A stretch of DNA of 11,753 bases. It comes from MGML01 sp964493985 (GTDB taxonomy: Bacteria > Chloroflexota > Dehalococcoidia > Dehalococcoidales > UBA2162). Location of the stretch: NCBI GenBank assembly GCA_964493985.1, contig CAZBQL010000092.1:1-11753 (forward strand). Direction: 5' to 3'. The first letter of the stretch is position 1. Every line of letters begins with the position of its first letter. Positions 6,906 through 11,753 of the stretch are shown in pieces. A model generated the notes under the pieces. That model did no database searches and was not told where the DNA came from. It was given only the letters and a program-made list of their open reading frames with translations. The position numbers were made by a program, and so were the translations under genes.

Positions 6906-7241
6906 TTACTCTCTTTCCAGTATATCAGCTTTTATTAGTAATGTTTCGACTGAGCTCTTCAAGGTGCTGAAACTGACCTCAGCCGCTGCCGGTCTGAGTA
7001 TATAAACGATATCCCAACCGGGCTTAATAGACTCCATCCTGTTTATTTCCCGTAATCGTCGCTTGAGTCTGTTTCTTATTACCGCATTACCGACCTTCTT
7101 GCTGACCGACAGGCCGTATCGAGAGTGATCGAGATTATTCGATAAGGTTCTCAATACTATTAGCTCAGACGGATATGACTTGCCTTTTCCGTAGACTTCC
7201 GCATATTGACGGGGTTTGGTTATGCGTTCTTCTCTCTTCAT
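6906..7241 (-). CDS. rnpA: RNase P protein component
   Basis: The 111-residue basic protein starting MKREERITKPRQYAEVYGKGKSY is the RNase P protein. It binds the RNase P RNA and aids 5' processing of pre-tRNA. The central RNR signature is clear: SVSKKVGNAVIRNRLKRRLRE, about residues 45-65. The aromatic N-terminal cleft residues (Tyr13, Tyr17) are present. I chose ATG 7241 because MKREERIT is the family N-terminus and GAGGG precedes it. Two alternatives are possible: ATG 7244 directly before it, and ATG 7283, which overlaps the rpmH stop as TGATG and would add 14 residues through translational coupling. It follows rpmH directly, the classic rpmH-rnpA pair. Confidence 0.93.
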   Translation of the reverse strand: MKREERITKPRQYAEVYGKGKSYPSELIVLRTLSNNLDHSRYGLSVSKKVGNAVIRNRLKRRLREINRMESIKPGWDIVYILRPAAAEVSFSTLKSSVETLLIKADILERE

Positions 7242-7282
7242 CATTCCCTCGCCCGGGTATCGATGCAAGAGTAATGTCCGCA

Positions 7283-7423
7283 TCAAACTACAGTCAGTCT
7301 CTTACGGCCCTTCAGTCGCCTGGCAGCAAGTACAGCCCGGCCACCCCTGGAACTCATCCTTTTGAGAAAGCCATGTTCACGCTTTCGTGGTATCTTCTTC
7401 GGTTGATACGTTCTTTTTGGCAT
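7283..7423 (-). CDS. rpmH: 50S ribosomal protein L34
   Basis: A short 46-residue ORF reads MPKRTYQPKKIPRKREHGF, continues through LKRMSSRGGRAVLAARRLKG and ends RKRLTVV. This is an unmistakable L34, close to the usual 44-46 residues. Start ATG 7423 has AGGGG five bases upstream; the stop is TGA 7283-7285. L34 is a late-assembling large-subunit protein. The TGA shares bases with a downstream ATG (TGATG) in the rnpA frame. dnaA, the usual upstream neighbour of rpmH, is replaced by rpsR. Confidence 0.97.
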   Translation of the reverse strand: MPKRTYQPKKIPRKREHGFLKRMSSRGGRAVLAARRLKGRKRLTVV

Positions 7424-7473
7424 TCTAACCCCTTATCACTAAATAAATGGCTAAATTGAGAGGAAGAGTATAG

Positions 7474-7800
7474 TTACTCCGCCGTCGCTGCTGCTGCCGA
7501 TACTGTCGATGCCGCACCAATCTTACGCATATGACCCGGAACATAGGGTAACAATGCCAGGTGCCGGGCCCGTTTTATTGCCACGGCCAGGCGACGCTGG
7601 TGTCTGGCACAGGTACCGGTCCTGCGGCGCGGAACTATCTTTGCTCTATCGGATATAAAACTGCGCAACTTATCGGGATCTTTATAATTTATCACCGCTG
7701 ATTTATCAGCGCAGAAAACACATACTTTTCGTTTCGGCGCGTATCTCGGTCTGCTCCACCTTGTACTTTTATTATCCCCACTCGGTTTTTTTCTTGCCAC
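7474..7800 (-). CDS. rpsR: 30S ribosomal protein S18
   Basis: This 108-residue protein contains the S18 core KVCVFCADKSAVINYKDPDK, then LRSFISDRAKIVPRRRTGTC and ARHQRRLAVAIKRARHLALL. CVFC together with TGTCARH gives three Cys and one His, resembling zinc-binding S18 forms. It is longer than the usual 75-90 residues, with a basic N-terminal extension of about 25 residues (MARKKPSGDNKSTRWSRPRY) and an Ala-rich C-terminal tail. The start is GTG at 7800, with GGAG nine bases upstream. S18 pairs with S6 in the 30S platform, and it follows rpsF and ssb in the normal order. The gap to rpmH is 50 nt and has no obvious terminator. Confidence 0.96.
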   Translation of the reverse strand: MARKKPSGDNKSTRWSRPRYAPKRKVCVFCADKSAVINYKDPDKLRSFISDRAKIVPRRRTGTCARHQRRLAVAIKRARHLALLPYVPGHMRKIGAASTVSAAAATAE

Positions 7801-7836
7801 TTGTTATATCTCCATAAATTAAGGTTATTTATATCC

Positions 7837-8244
7837 CTAAAAGGGAATATCATCCGGTTCCATATCGTCCATGCCGGGTTCGATGCTTTTATCCTCATTT
7901 AAATGGGCTGATGACTGCCTGTCCAGGAAGCTTACTCTATCGGCAACTATTTCATTACGATACCGTTTCTGCCCGTCCTGACCTTCCCAGCTATGAGTCC
8001 TTAACCTGCCTTCAACGTATACCAGTCTTCCTTTTGACAGAAACTGGTTACACTGCTCAGCAAGTCTCCCCCACGTTACTATAGTAAACCATTCCGTCTC
8101 TTCTCTGCGTTCACCTTCCGACGTGGTATACCTCCTGTTCGTGGCGGCGCTGAATGAAGTTACCGGTCTGCCATTAGGAGTGAAACGCATTTCAGGCTCA
8201 CTACCGAGGTTACCGATGATTATTATTCTATTTACGCTAACCAT
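7837..8244 (-). CDS. ssb: Single-stranded DNA-binding protein
   Basis: The 135-residue SSB starts MVSVNRIIIIGNLGSEPEMR, the family N-terminus, and the OB fold runs to about residue 105 (TSFSAATNRRYT, EWFTIVTWGRLAEQC, GRLVYVEGRLRTHSW). A short linker leads to the acidic tip DDMEPDDIPF, which recruits replication and repair partners. It binds ssDNA as a tetramer in most bacteria. I chose ATG 8244 (GGAG about ten bases upstream) over an in-frame ATG at 8277, which would add RGESKRSFER-type residues not seen in SSBs and would begin near a hairpin. Its place between rpsF and rpsR is the widespread bacterial arrangement. The stop codon lies in a small inverted repeat (CCCT-ttt-AGGG). Confidence 0.97.
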   Translation of the reverse strand: MVSVNRIIIIGNLGSEPEMRFTPNGRPVTSFSAATNRRYTTSEGERREETEWFTIVTWGRLAEQCNQFLSKGRLVYVEGRLRTHSWEGQDGQKRYRNEIVADRVSFLDRQSSAHLNEDKSIEPGMDDMEPDDIPF

Positions 8245-8278
8245 TCTTTCAAAGCTCCTTTTACTCTCCCCACGCATA

Positions 8279-8301
8279 CGGGAGAAACGGACTTTCTCCC
8301 G
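8279..8301 (-). repeat. Perfect 9-bp hairpin between rpsF and ssb
   Basis: CGGGAGAAA and TTTCTCCCG form a perfect 9-bp stem around a 5-nt loop, five bases after the rpsF stop. No T-run follows on either strand. It is therefore more likely an mRNA processing, stability or attenuation element than a full terminator. A second GGGGAGAG lies shortly downstream (about 8263-8270) and could compete for the 3' arm. Confidence 0.7.
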
Positions 8302-8306
8302 ATTAT

Positions 8307-8627
8307 CTATTCAACGTTTATCAGCAGATGCCGTAGAACTTCTTCAGAAATCCTCAGGTTATTCTCCAGTTCTCTCCCATCCTGGGGCTTCATCTTGAAC
8401 TGAAATAATATATAGTATCCTTCTATGAAATGCTTAATGGGATAGGCCAGTTTTCTCTTGCCCCACCTCTGAACATCGGAAACCGAACCTCCCCTGTCGG
8501 TGACATAACGGCTGATACTCTCAACCGATGCTTCCAGTTGCTCTTCAGATGTTTCCGGAGCGATAACAATGGTTAACTCGTAGTCTCGTAGTCCCAGTTC
8601 CTCTTGCGTTGATGTATTGTCAGCCAC
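8307..8627 (-). CDS. rpsF: 30S ribosomal protein S6
   Basis: The 106-residue protein matches S6: RDYELTIVIAPETSEEQLEA, a central RWGKRKLAYPIKHFIEGYY, then ILFQFKMKP and the C-terminal LRISEEVLRHLLI. S6 forms a dimer with S18 on the 30S platform. The start is GTG at 8627 with GAGGG just upstream; a 12-residue N-terminal extension precedes the first beta strand. It heads the rpsF-ssb-rpsR series and has its own promoter about 30 nt upstream. The predicted 5' leader is only about 20 nt, too short for the S6:S18-binding leader known from other bacteria. Confidence 0.96.
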   Translation of the reverse strand: MADNTSTQEELGLRDYELTIVIAPETSEEQLEASVESISRYVTDRGGSVSDVQRWGKRKLAYPIKHFIEGYYILFQFKMKPQDGRELENNLRISEEVLRHLLINVE

Positions 8628-8656
8628 ATTCCCTCTTTTAAAAAATACTCTGGAGC

Positions 8657-8686
8657 ATTATACCATACAACATGTGGTATAAACAA
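8657..8686 (-). promoter_or_regulatory. Promoter of the rpsF-ssb-rpsR operon
   Basis: The minus strand has TTGTTT (8681-8686), an 18-bp spacer and TATAAT (8657-8662) preceded by TGG, an extended -10. The predicted start near 8650 is about 22 nt before the rpsF GTG. This is the only strong promoter I can see for the long leftward series down to jag. Confidence 0.75.
8658..8682. repeat. Perfect dyad overlapping the rpsF promoter
   Basis: TTATACCA and TGGTATAA are perfect 8-bp inverted repeats separated by 9 bp. One arm contains most of the -10 box of rpsF and the other touches its -35 box. This is a classic position for a repressor operator. The mirror arm also resembles an extended -10 (TGGTATAAA) pointing right, but no gene follows in that direction. 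Confidence 0.6.
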
Positions 8687-8743
8687 TATACCCTGAACCT
8701 ATCGGAGCTTATCATCACTCTACCTGTGAACTAATAATATATC

Positions 8744-8773
8744 AAGGCTCCGGCCGATATCAGCCGGAGCCTT
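8744..8773 (-). terminator. Terminator hairpin downstream of the glutamate synthase-domain gene
   Basis: An 11-bp perfect stem, AAGGCTCCGGC / GCCGGAGCCTT, closes an 8-nt loop (8755-8762), starting 22 bp past the TAG stop of the upstream minus-strand gene. The tail is TT then GATATATTATTAG, A/T-rich but with no long T-run. It separates the nitrogen genes from the rpsF operon. Confidence 0.78.
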
Positions 8774-8795
8774 TGACTCGGAATGAAATACTTAA

Positions 8796-10385
8796 CTAGC
8801 CGAGAATCGCCATTGCTTCATCTCTGTAGCAGTCCATCAGGTAAGGAATTCCGGTAACTTTGGCACATTCCTCGGTCAGGGACATGAGATGCTTTCGTGA
8901 AAGCGTCGGAACACTGAAACTCCTGGCGCCAGCCATCAATTGCTGGAGACCTACTTTGATCTTTTCCGAGTAGCTGTAGATTCCGACAGCGCCCAGCGGG
9001 ATATTCTTCATTTCATCAGCGCCGACTATATCTTTGACGTCTTCGTAGCAGATAAAGATTTCTTCAGGAGTGGAACCGAACTGGCTGACCGTATTGGGCA
9101 GCTTGCCATCCTTTATCCACTGGGCAATATTCTTGCCTACCATGCCGGGAATCATCAATGCTCGCCCCATACAAACAGCCTTGGTAAAGGGCGCACCCAG
9201 CGCAAGCGCTTTGAATACACCATCTTCACTGCTGAATCCACCTGCAAAGGCAACATCCGGTACTTTTTCTCCTTTGTCGGCAAGTTTCTTAAGGAATTCA
9301 TAGGCGAGAGAATGCAGGTAGATGCTTGGTATACCCCACTCCTCCATCATTCTCCATGGGCTCATGCCTGTTCCACCACCTGCTCCGTCGATGGTAAGCA
9401 GGTCGATCTTCGCGTTCGAACTCCACTTGATCGCCATAGCCAGTTCGCGGAGACTGTAAGCGCCGGTTTTCAGAGTAACACGTTTGAAACCGATATCTCT
9501 CAGGCGCTGGACTTCGTCGTAGAATGATTCTTCTCCGATAAAACCGAGCCGGCTGTGCCGTTCGAATTCCTTCAGAGAGCCGTCCTTGAAAGCAGCCTGC
9601 GCCAGGGGATCGGACGGATCGGGAGTTACAATGTAACCCCGTTTCTGCAGCTCCAGGGCTCTCTCCAGGCTTCCAACCTTAATTTCGCCGCCGATACATT
9701 TTGCGCCCTGTCCCCATTTCAGTTCGATTGTATCGAGTCCATGTTTCCTGTTCACATACTCAGCCACACCCAGGCGGGTATCCTCAACGTTCATCTGGAC
9801 GAGAATTTCACCATACCCCTGGTGATAACGCCGGTAAGTCTCGATCCTGCGGTCCATGTCCGGAGCGGCGACTACCTTACCGTTTGAGTCCAGCTCCAGT
9901 TGGGGATCGATACCGCAGACATTCTCACCGCAGACCAGCGTTACTCCGCTGAGTGCGGCTCCTACGGCAAAATGTTCCCAGTTCTTTCGGGCGATCTCAG
10001 TCGAACCGAGAGCGCCGGTAAAGATGGGGACTTTCATTTTGACTTTTTTGTCCCAGCCGTACTCTGTCTCGGTGTTTACCACCGGGAATGTCGCAGTATC
10101 CGGCCCGCCTTCAACTCCTTCCGGCAGACCTTCCGCTCCAAGAGCGTATCCCTGGATATTCAGGTGAGAATAATCGACGGGATAGTCCTTGTCGCCGCCG
10201 GCAGTTATATCACCGAAAGGTCCCGGGTAAATTAATTCGCGGCCGCGGAAGGTGGACTTGAAGACTTCGCAGTTTCCCGTACACCCGTCGATACAGCGTG
10301 AGCATATTCCGCTCGATGGAACTACGCTTCTTGAACGGTTTGCGGTCCTGGTTGCCTCGTTGGCATTCGGGGTTCGTAGGTTCAT
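8796..10385 (-). CDS. Glutamate synthase FMN-domain family protein (GltB2-like)
   Basis: This 529-residue protein matches the FMN-binding (alpha/beta barrel) domain of glutamate synthase. Landmarks are TLVCGENVCGIDP, KWGQGAKCIGGEIKVGS, LLTIDGAGGGTGMSPW and AFAGGFSSEDGVFKALALGA, then GRALMIPGM and EKIKVGLQQLMAGARSF. The N-terminus carries four cysteines (C28, C31, C35, C39; CSRCIDGCTGNC), probably an Fe-S site. It has no N-terminal class II amidotransferase domain and no CxxxxxCxxxxC 3Fe-4S motif after the barrel. If it makes glutamate, ammonia and electrons must come from separate partners; another oxidoreductase role is possible. The start is ATG 10385, with AGGAGG eight bases upstream. It lies 89 nt downstream of nrpR on the same strand and ends at a strong hairpin, which suggests nitrogen control. 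Confidence 0.9.
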   Translation of the reverse strand: MNLRTPNANEATRTANRSRSVVPSSGICSRCIDGCTGNCEVFKSTFRGRELIYPGPFGDITAGGDKDYPVDYSHLNIQGYALGAEGLPEGVEGGPDTATFPVVNTETEYGWDKKVKMKVPIFTGALGSTEIARKNWEHFAVGAALSGVTLVCGENVCGIDPQLELDSNGKVVAAPDMDRRIETYRRYHQGYGEILVQMNVEDTRLGVAEYVNRKHGLDTIELKWGQGAKCIGGEIKVGSLERALELQKRGYIVTPDPSDPLAQAAFKDGSLKEFERHSRLGFIGEESFYDEVQRLRDIGFKRVTLKTGAYSLRELAMAIKWSSNAKIDLLTIDGAGGGTGMSPWRMMEEWGIPSIYLHSLAYEFLKKLADKGEKVPDVAFAGGFSSEDGVFKALALGAPFTKAVCMGRALMIPGMVGKNIAQWIKDGKLPNTVSQFGSTPEEIFICYEDVKDIVGADEMKNIPLGAVGIYSYSEKIKVGLQQLMAGARSFSVPTLSRKHLMSLTEECAKVTGIPYLMDCYRDEAMAILG

Positions 10386-10404
10386 TAATTTTTCCTCCTG
10401 TTTT

Positions 10405-10432
10405 TTTATATTATCTTAATTTTCTTTGTCAA
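10405..10432 (-). promoter_or_regulatory. Possible promoter of the glutamate synthase-domain gene
   Basis: TTGACA (10427-10432), a 16-bp spacer and TATAAA (10405-10410) stand upstream on the minus strand. The match is good, but the expected start near 10398 would fall inside the AGGAGG ribosome-binding site. GATAAT at 10410-10415 is an alternative -10 with a poor -35. Transcription could also come from nrpR. Confidence 0.4.
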
Positions 10433-10455
10433 TTTAACTGTTAAACCAAACTTTC

Positions 10456-10476
10456 AAGACCCGCAGATTTGGTCTT
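10456..10476 (-). repeat. Inverted repeat at the nrpR stop codon
   Basis: AAGACC-N9-GGTCTT spans the nrpR TAA. An alternative stem, ACCAAA-N17-TTTGGT (10445-10473), shares bases with it, so only one can form. No T-run follows either stem. It may be a weak nrpR 3' end or a switch before the glutamate synthase-domain gene. Confidence 0.4.
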
Positions 10477-11476
10477 AGAGAAGAGAATTAAAACCGACCA
10501 TATCGTTGTAATCCAGCAACGTACTCATCGCCCTGTTCTCAACCTCTATCCCGGATTCAACGGCGGCTGCCACCGGTGTCAGTCCACCGAGCAGTATCAT
10601 TCCAACCCTGTTCAAGCCAACAGAGATCCCGCACGTTGCTTCACTCGGATTTCCCATAAGGATAAGCCCGTTTATACCGGCTTCATGCAATCTCTCAATA
10701 ATATCTTCAGTAAGTGCTATACAATGGGCCGGAAGTTCCCGGAAATTCGCCAGGACCTTCCCTTCTCCATTACTCATGATATTCCGTACGTCTGTCATCC
10801 CTGCCTGAATAAACACTTCAGAAGGATCGACTGTAGAGCCTGAATAGTAGATGAGATCGACAAACCTCAAGGGAAGGTTATTCCTCATCTGGAGTACCCC
10901 GCCGAACTTTGAGTCAATAGGTATCCCCGCTTTGAGGAGACAGCCGTTAATTATCAGGCTGCATACGGTAGCCAGCCCTACCTTCCCCTGGGGAATAAGT
11001 ACATCACCCAGTTTTTCGCCCTCGTTCGCTACCGCAACGCGATCACTGACACACAGTCCTTCGGAAAAAGCTTTCTTCATTTTCGCGATGGCGGTGTTGA
11101 ACCTGGTTTTTTTTAACAGAGATACGTTCACCGGGACCATCCCTGTCCCGGTACTGACATCGAAAGTGGTGCGGAAAGACAGGAGCTCTATTTTTTCGAG
11201 CACAAATCCTACTTTGTCGGAAACCAGGGCGTTATTAAGCTCCTCGACACCGAGCGGAGTGATCACCCTGCCGTCTCTCCGTTCCAGGGGATAGGTAAGT
11301 CCGCGTTCATCCATTATCTTGAGATGATACCGCACCGCCCTTTCACCCAGTTCGATTCCGTAATCTCTCAGCTTATTAGACAACAACCTGGCGCCAAGTG
11401 GCTGCGGTGATTCCTTGAGAATCCTCAGGATGGATATTACCTTGCGTTCTACTACCTTACTATCGGCACCTATCAT
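10475..11476 (-). CDS. nrpR: NrpR-type nitrogen transcriptional regulator
   Basis: The 333-residue protein has an N-terminal winged helix (about 8-75; ISILRILKESPQPLGARLL, then ERAVRYHLKIMDERGLT and RDGRVITPLGVEEL). One NrpR regulatory domain (DUF128) follows at about 85-330, with FDVSTGTGMVPVNVSL, GDVLIPQGKVGLATVCSLI, GIPIDSKFGGVLQ and MGNPSEATCGISVGLNRVGM. In methanogens NrpR represses nitrogen genes and releases DNA when 2-oxoglutarate rises; many have two DUF128 domains, whereas this one has a single copy, as in the split NrpRI type. The start is ATG 11476 with AAAGGA upstream. It has a perfect consensus promoter and is followed on the same strand by a glutamate synthase-domain gene, a plausible target. 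Its ligand in this organism is inferred. Confidence 0.92.
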   Translation of the reverse strand: MIGADSKVVERKVISILRILKESPQPLGARLLSNKLRDYGIELGERAVRYHLKIMDERGLTYPLERRDGRVITPLGVEELNNALVSDKVGFVLEKIELLSFRTTFDVSTGTGMVPVNVSLLKKTRFNTAIAKMKKAFSEGLCVSDRVAVANEGEKLGDVLIPQGKVGLATVCSLIINGCLLKAGIPIDSKFGGVLQMRNNLPLRFVDLIYYSGSTVDPSEVFIQAGMTDVRNIMSNGEGKVLANFRELPAHCIALTEDIIERLHEAGINGLILMGNPSEATCGISVGLNRVGMILLGGLTPVAAAVESGIEVENRAMSTLLDYNDMVGFNSLL

Positions 11477-11489
11477 GACATTCCTTTAT

Positions 11490-11521
11490 CCGGTATCCGT
11501 TGAAAAACATACAGACACCGG
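11490..11521 (-). promoter_or_regulatory. Hairpin in the nrpR 5' leader
   Basis: CCGGTGTCT pairs with GGATACCGG (9 bp with two G-T pairs) across a 14-nt loop. It lies between the predicted start point (about 11528) and the ribosome-binding site AAAGGA. It could be a DNA operator or an RNA element that shapes nrpR translation. Confidence 0.45.
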
Positions 11522-11534
11522 CAACCGTTTTCCT

Positions 11535-11563
11535 ATTATATTTGAGACTAAAAACGCTGTCAA
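11535..11563 (-). promoter_or_regulatory. Consensus promoter of nrpR
   Basis: The minus strand reads TTGACA (11558-11563), a 17-bp spacer and TATAAT (11535-11540), a perfect sigma-70-type match at optimal spacing. The predicted start is near 11528, giving a leader of about 52 nt. GGAA-AACGGT-TGCC (11520-11533) begins one base after the -10 and resembles the methanogen NrpR operator GGAA-N6-TTCC in seven of eight fixed bases. Confidence 0.9.
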
Positions 11564-11618
11564 GTCCCGGTTTTTTATAAAAATTAACATAAGTAATTTT
11601 TCACACAACTCCCTGAAA

Positions 11619-11658
11619 TTCTAAGAAAAATATTAGATTTTTACCTGAATTCTTAGAA
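11619..11658. repeat. Pair of TTCTNAGAA palindromes (candidate operators)
   Basis: TTCTAAGAA (11619-11627) and TTCTTAGAA (11650-11658) are both odd palindromes of the form TTCT-N-AGAA. Their centres are 31 bp apart, about three helical turns. Each is preceded by CTGAA or CTGA. The right copy sits where the -35 of a rightward promoter would be. They look like a two-site operator for a dimeric regulator. Confidence 0.5.
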
Positions 11659-11675
11659 CTTTTTTAGGATTTTTG

Positions 11676-11724
11676 TGGTATCATACCTCACTCATGAAAT
11701 TTATTGTGAAAAAACGGTGAGGTA
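11676..11724 (+). promoter_or_regulatory. Possible rightward promoter with flanking dyad
   Basis: TGGTATCAT (11676-11684) is an extended -10 without a good -35. It lies inside the 11-bp odd palindrome GGTATCATACC. Just after it, TACCTCAC (11684-11691) and GTGAGGTA (11717-11724) form a perfect 8-bp inverted repeat with a 25-bp spacer. The right arm contains a Shine-Dalgarno-like GAGG. The controlled gene would begin beyond the window edge. Confidence 0.4.
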
Positions 11725-11730
11725 ATGCCT

Positions 11731-11748
11731 ATGGAACAGCACAATTGA
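11731..11748 (+). other. Five-codon ORF with good ribosome-binding site (possible leader peptide)
   Basis: ATG at 11731 has GAGG eight bases upstream and encodes Met-Glu-Gln-His-Asn before TGA. All codons after Met specify nitrogen-rich or acidic residues linked to nitrogen metabolism. It may be a leader peptide or chance; no conserved gene can be seen before the window ends. Confidence 0.2.
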
Positions 11749-11753
11749 ATAAA

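Noticed and set aside
8245..8277. Earlier ATG start for ssb
   Set aside because: It adds 11 residues absent from SSBs; the MVSVNRIIIIGNLG start fits the family and follows a Shine-Dalgarno.
8628..8650. S6:S18-binding regulatory RNA in the rpsF leader
   Set aside because: The predicted leader is only about 22 nt, with no room for the known structure.
8940..9527. Long plus-strand ORF (195 codons) opposite the glutamate synthase-domain gene
   Set aside because: It is antisense to a well-conserved gene, has no recognisable domain and looks like a codon-bias shadow.
10386..10474. NrpR operator GGAA-N6-TTCC upstream of the glutamate synthase-domain gene
   Set aside because: I found no site with one or fewer mismatches in this gap.
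1..11753. CRISPR array, transposon, prophage, toxin-antitoxin or defence genes
   Set aside because: No regular repeat-spacer pattern, transposase, integrase or small toxin pair is visible; all larger ORFs are housekeeping or nitrogen-related.

Overview
The window is a compact bacterial chromosome segment. Apart from one partial gene at the left edge, every recognisable gene lies on the minus strand. The mix points to a Chloroflexota bacterium, probably Dehalococcoidia-like: a short Oxa1-type YidC without a large periplasmic domain, an isoleucine T-box, an archaeal-type NrpR regulator, an FMN-only glutamate-synthase domain protein, and no outer-membrane genes. That placement is inferred from gene families and was not tested by phylogeny.

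Left edge (3-431, plus strand): the C-terminus of an HtrA/DegP-type serine protease with a PDZ domain. Its stop codon overlaps the stop codon of the convergent ileS.

Translation and membrane-biogenesis block (428-8686, minus strand). In transcription order it runs rpsF, ssb, rpsR, rpmH, rnpA, yidD, a PQQ-repeat beta-propeller lipoprotein, yidC, jag, then ileS. It joins two clusters that usually lie near bacterial origins (rpsF-ssb-rpsR and rpmH-rnpA-yidD-yidC-jag) with no dnaA between them. Gaps are short. A clear promoter precedes rpsF. ileS has its own promoter, whose -35 box contains the jag stop codon, and a T-box leader with an AUC specifier and an intrinsic terminator. The shared theme is ribosome assembly (S6, S18, L34), RNase P, replication/repair (SSB) and Sec/YidC membrane insertion (YidD, YidC, Jag).

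Nitrogen block (8744-11563, minus strand): nrpR, a 2-oxoglutarate-type nitrogen regulator with one winged helix and one DUF128 domain, precedes a 529-residue glutamate synthase FMN-domain protein that ends at a strong GC hairpin. nrpR has a perfect consensus promoter. A near-match to the methanogen NrpR operator overlaps its start point, and a hairpin follows in the leader.

Right edge (about 11600-11753): an AT-rich divergent control region. It holds two identical odd palindromes, a possible rightward promoter, a dyad and a five-codon ORF with a good Shine-Dalgarno. The gene it controls lies outside the window.

Most unusual observations: (1) ileS encodes Gly-Leu-His-Phe where class I synthetases have HIGH; (2) ileS carries a 33-codon in-frame insert with inverted repeats; (3) the basic tail of YidC is encoded over the start of jag for 113 bp; (4) a BamB-like propeller lipoprotein sits inside the yidD-yidC operon; (5) the TM1 basic residue of YidC appears to be Asn. 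I see no defence system, CRISPR, transposon or integrase.
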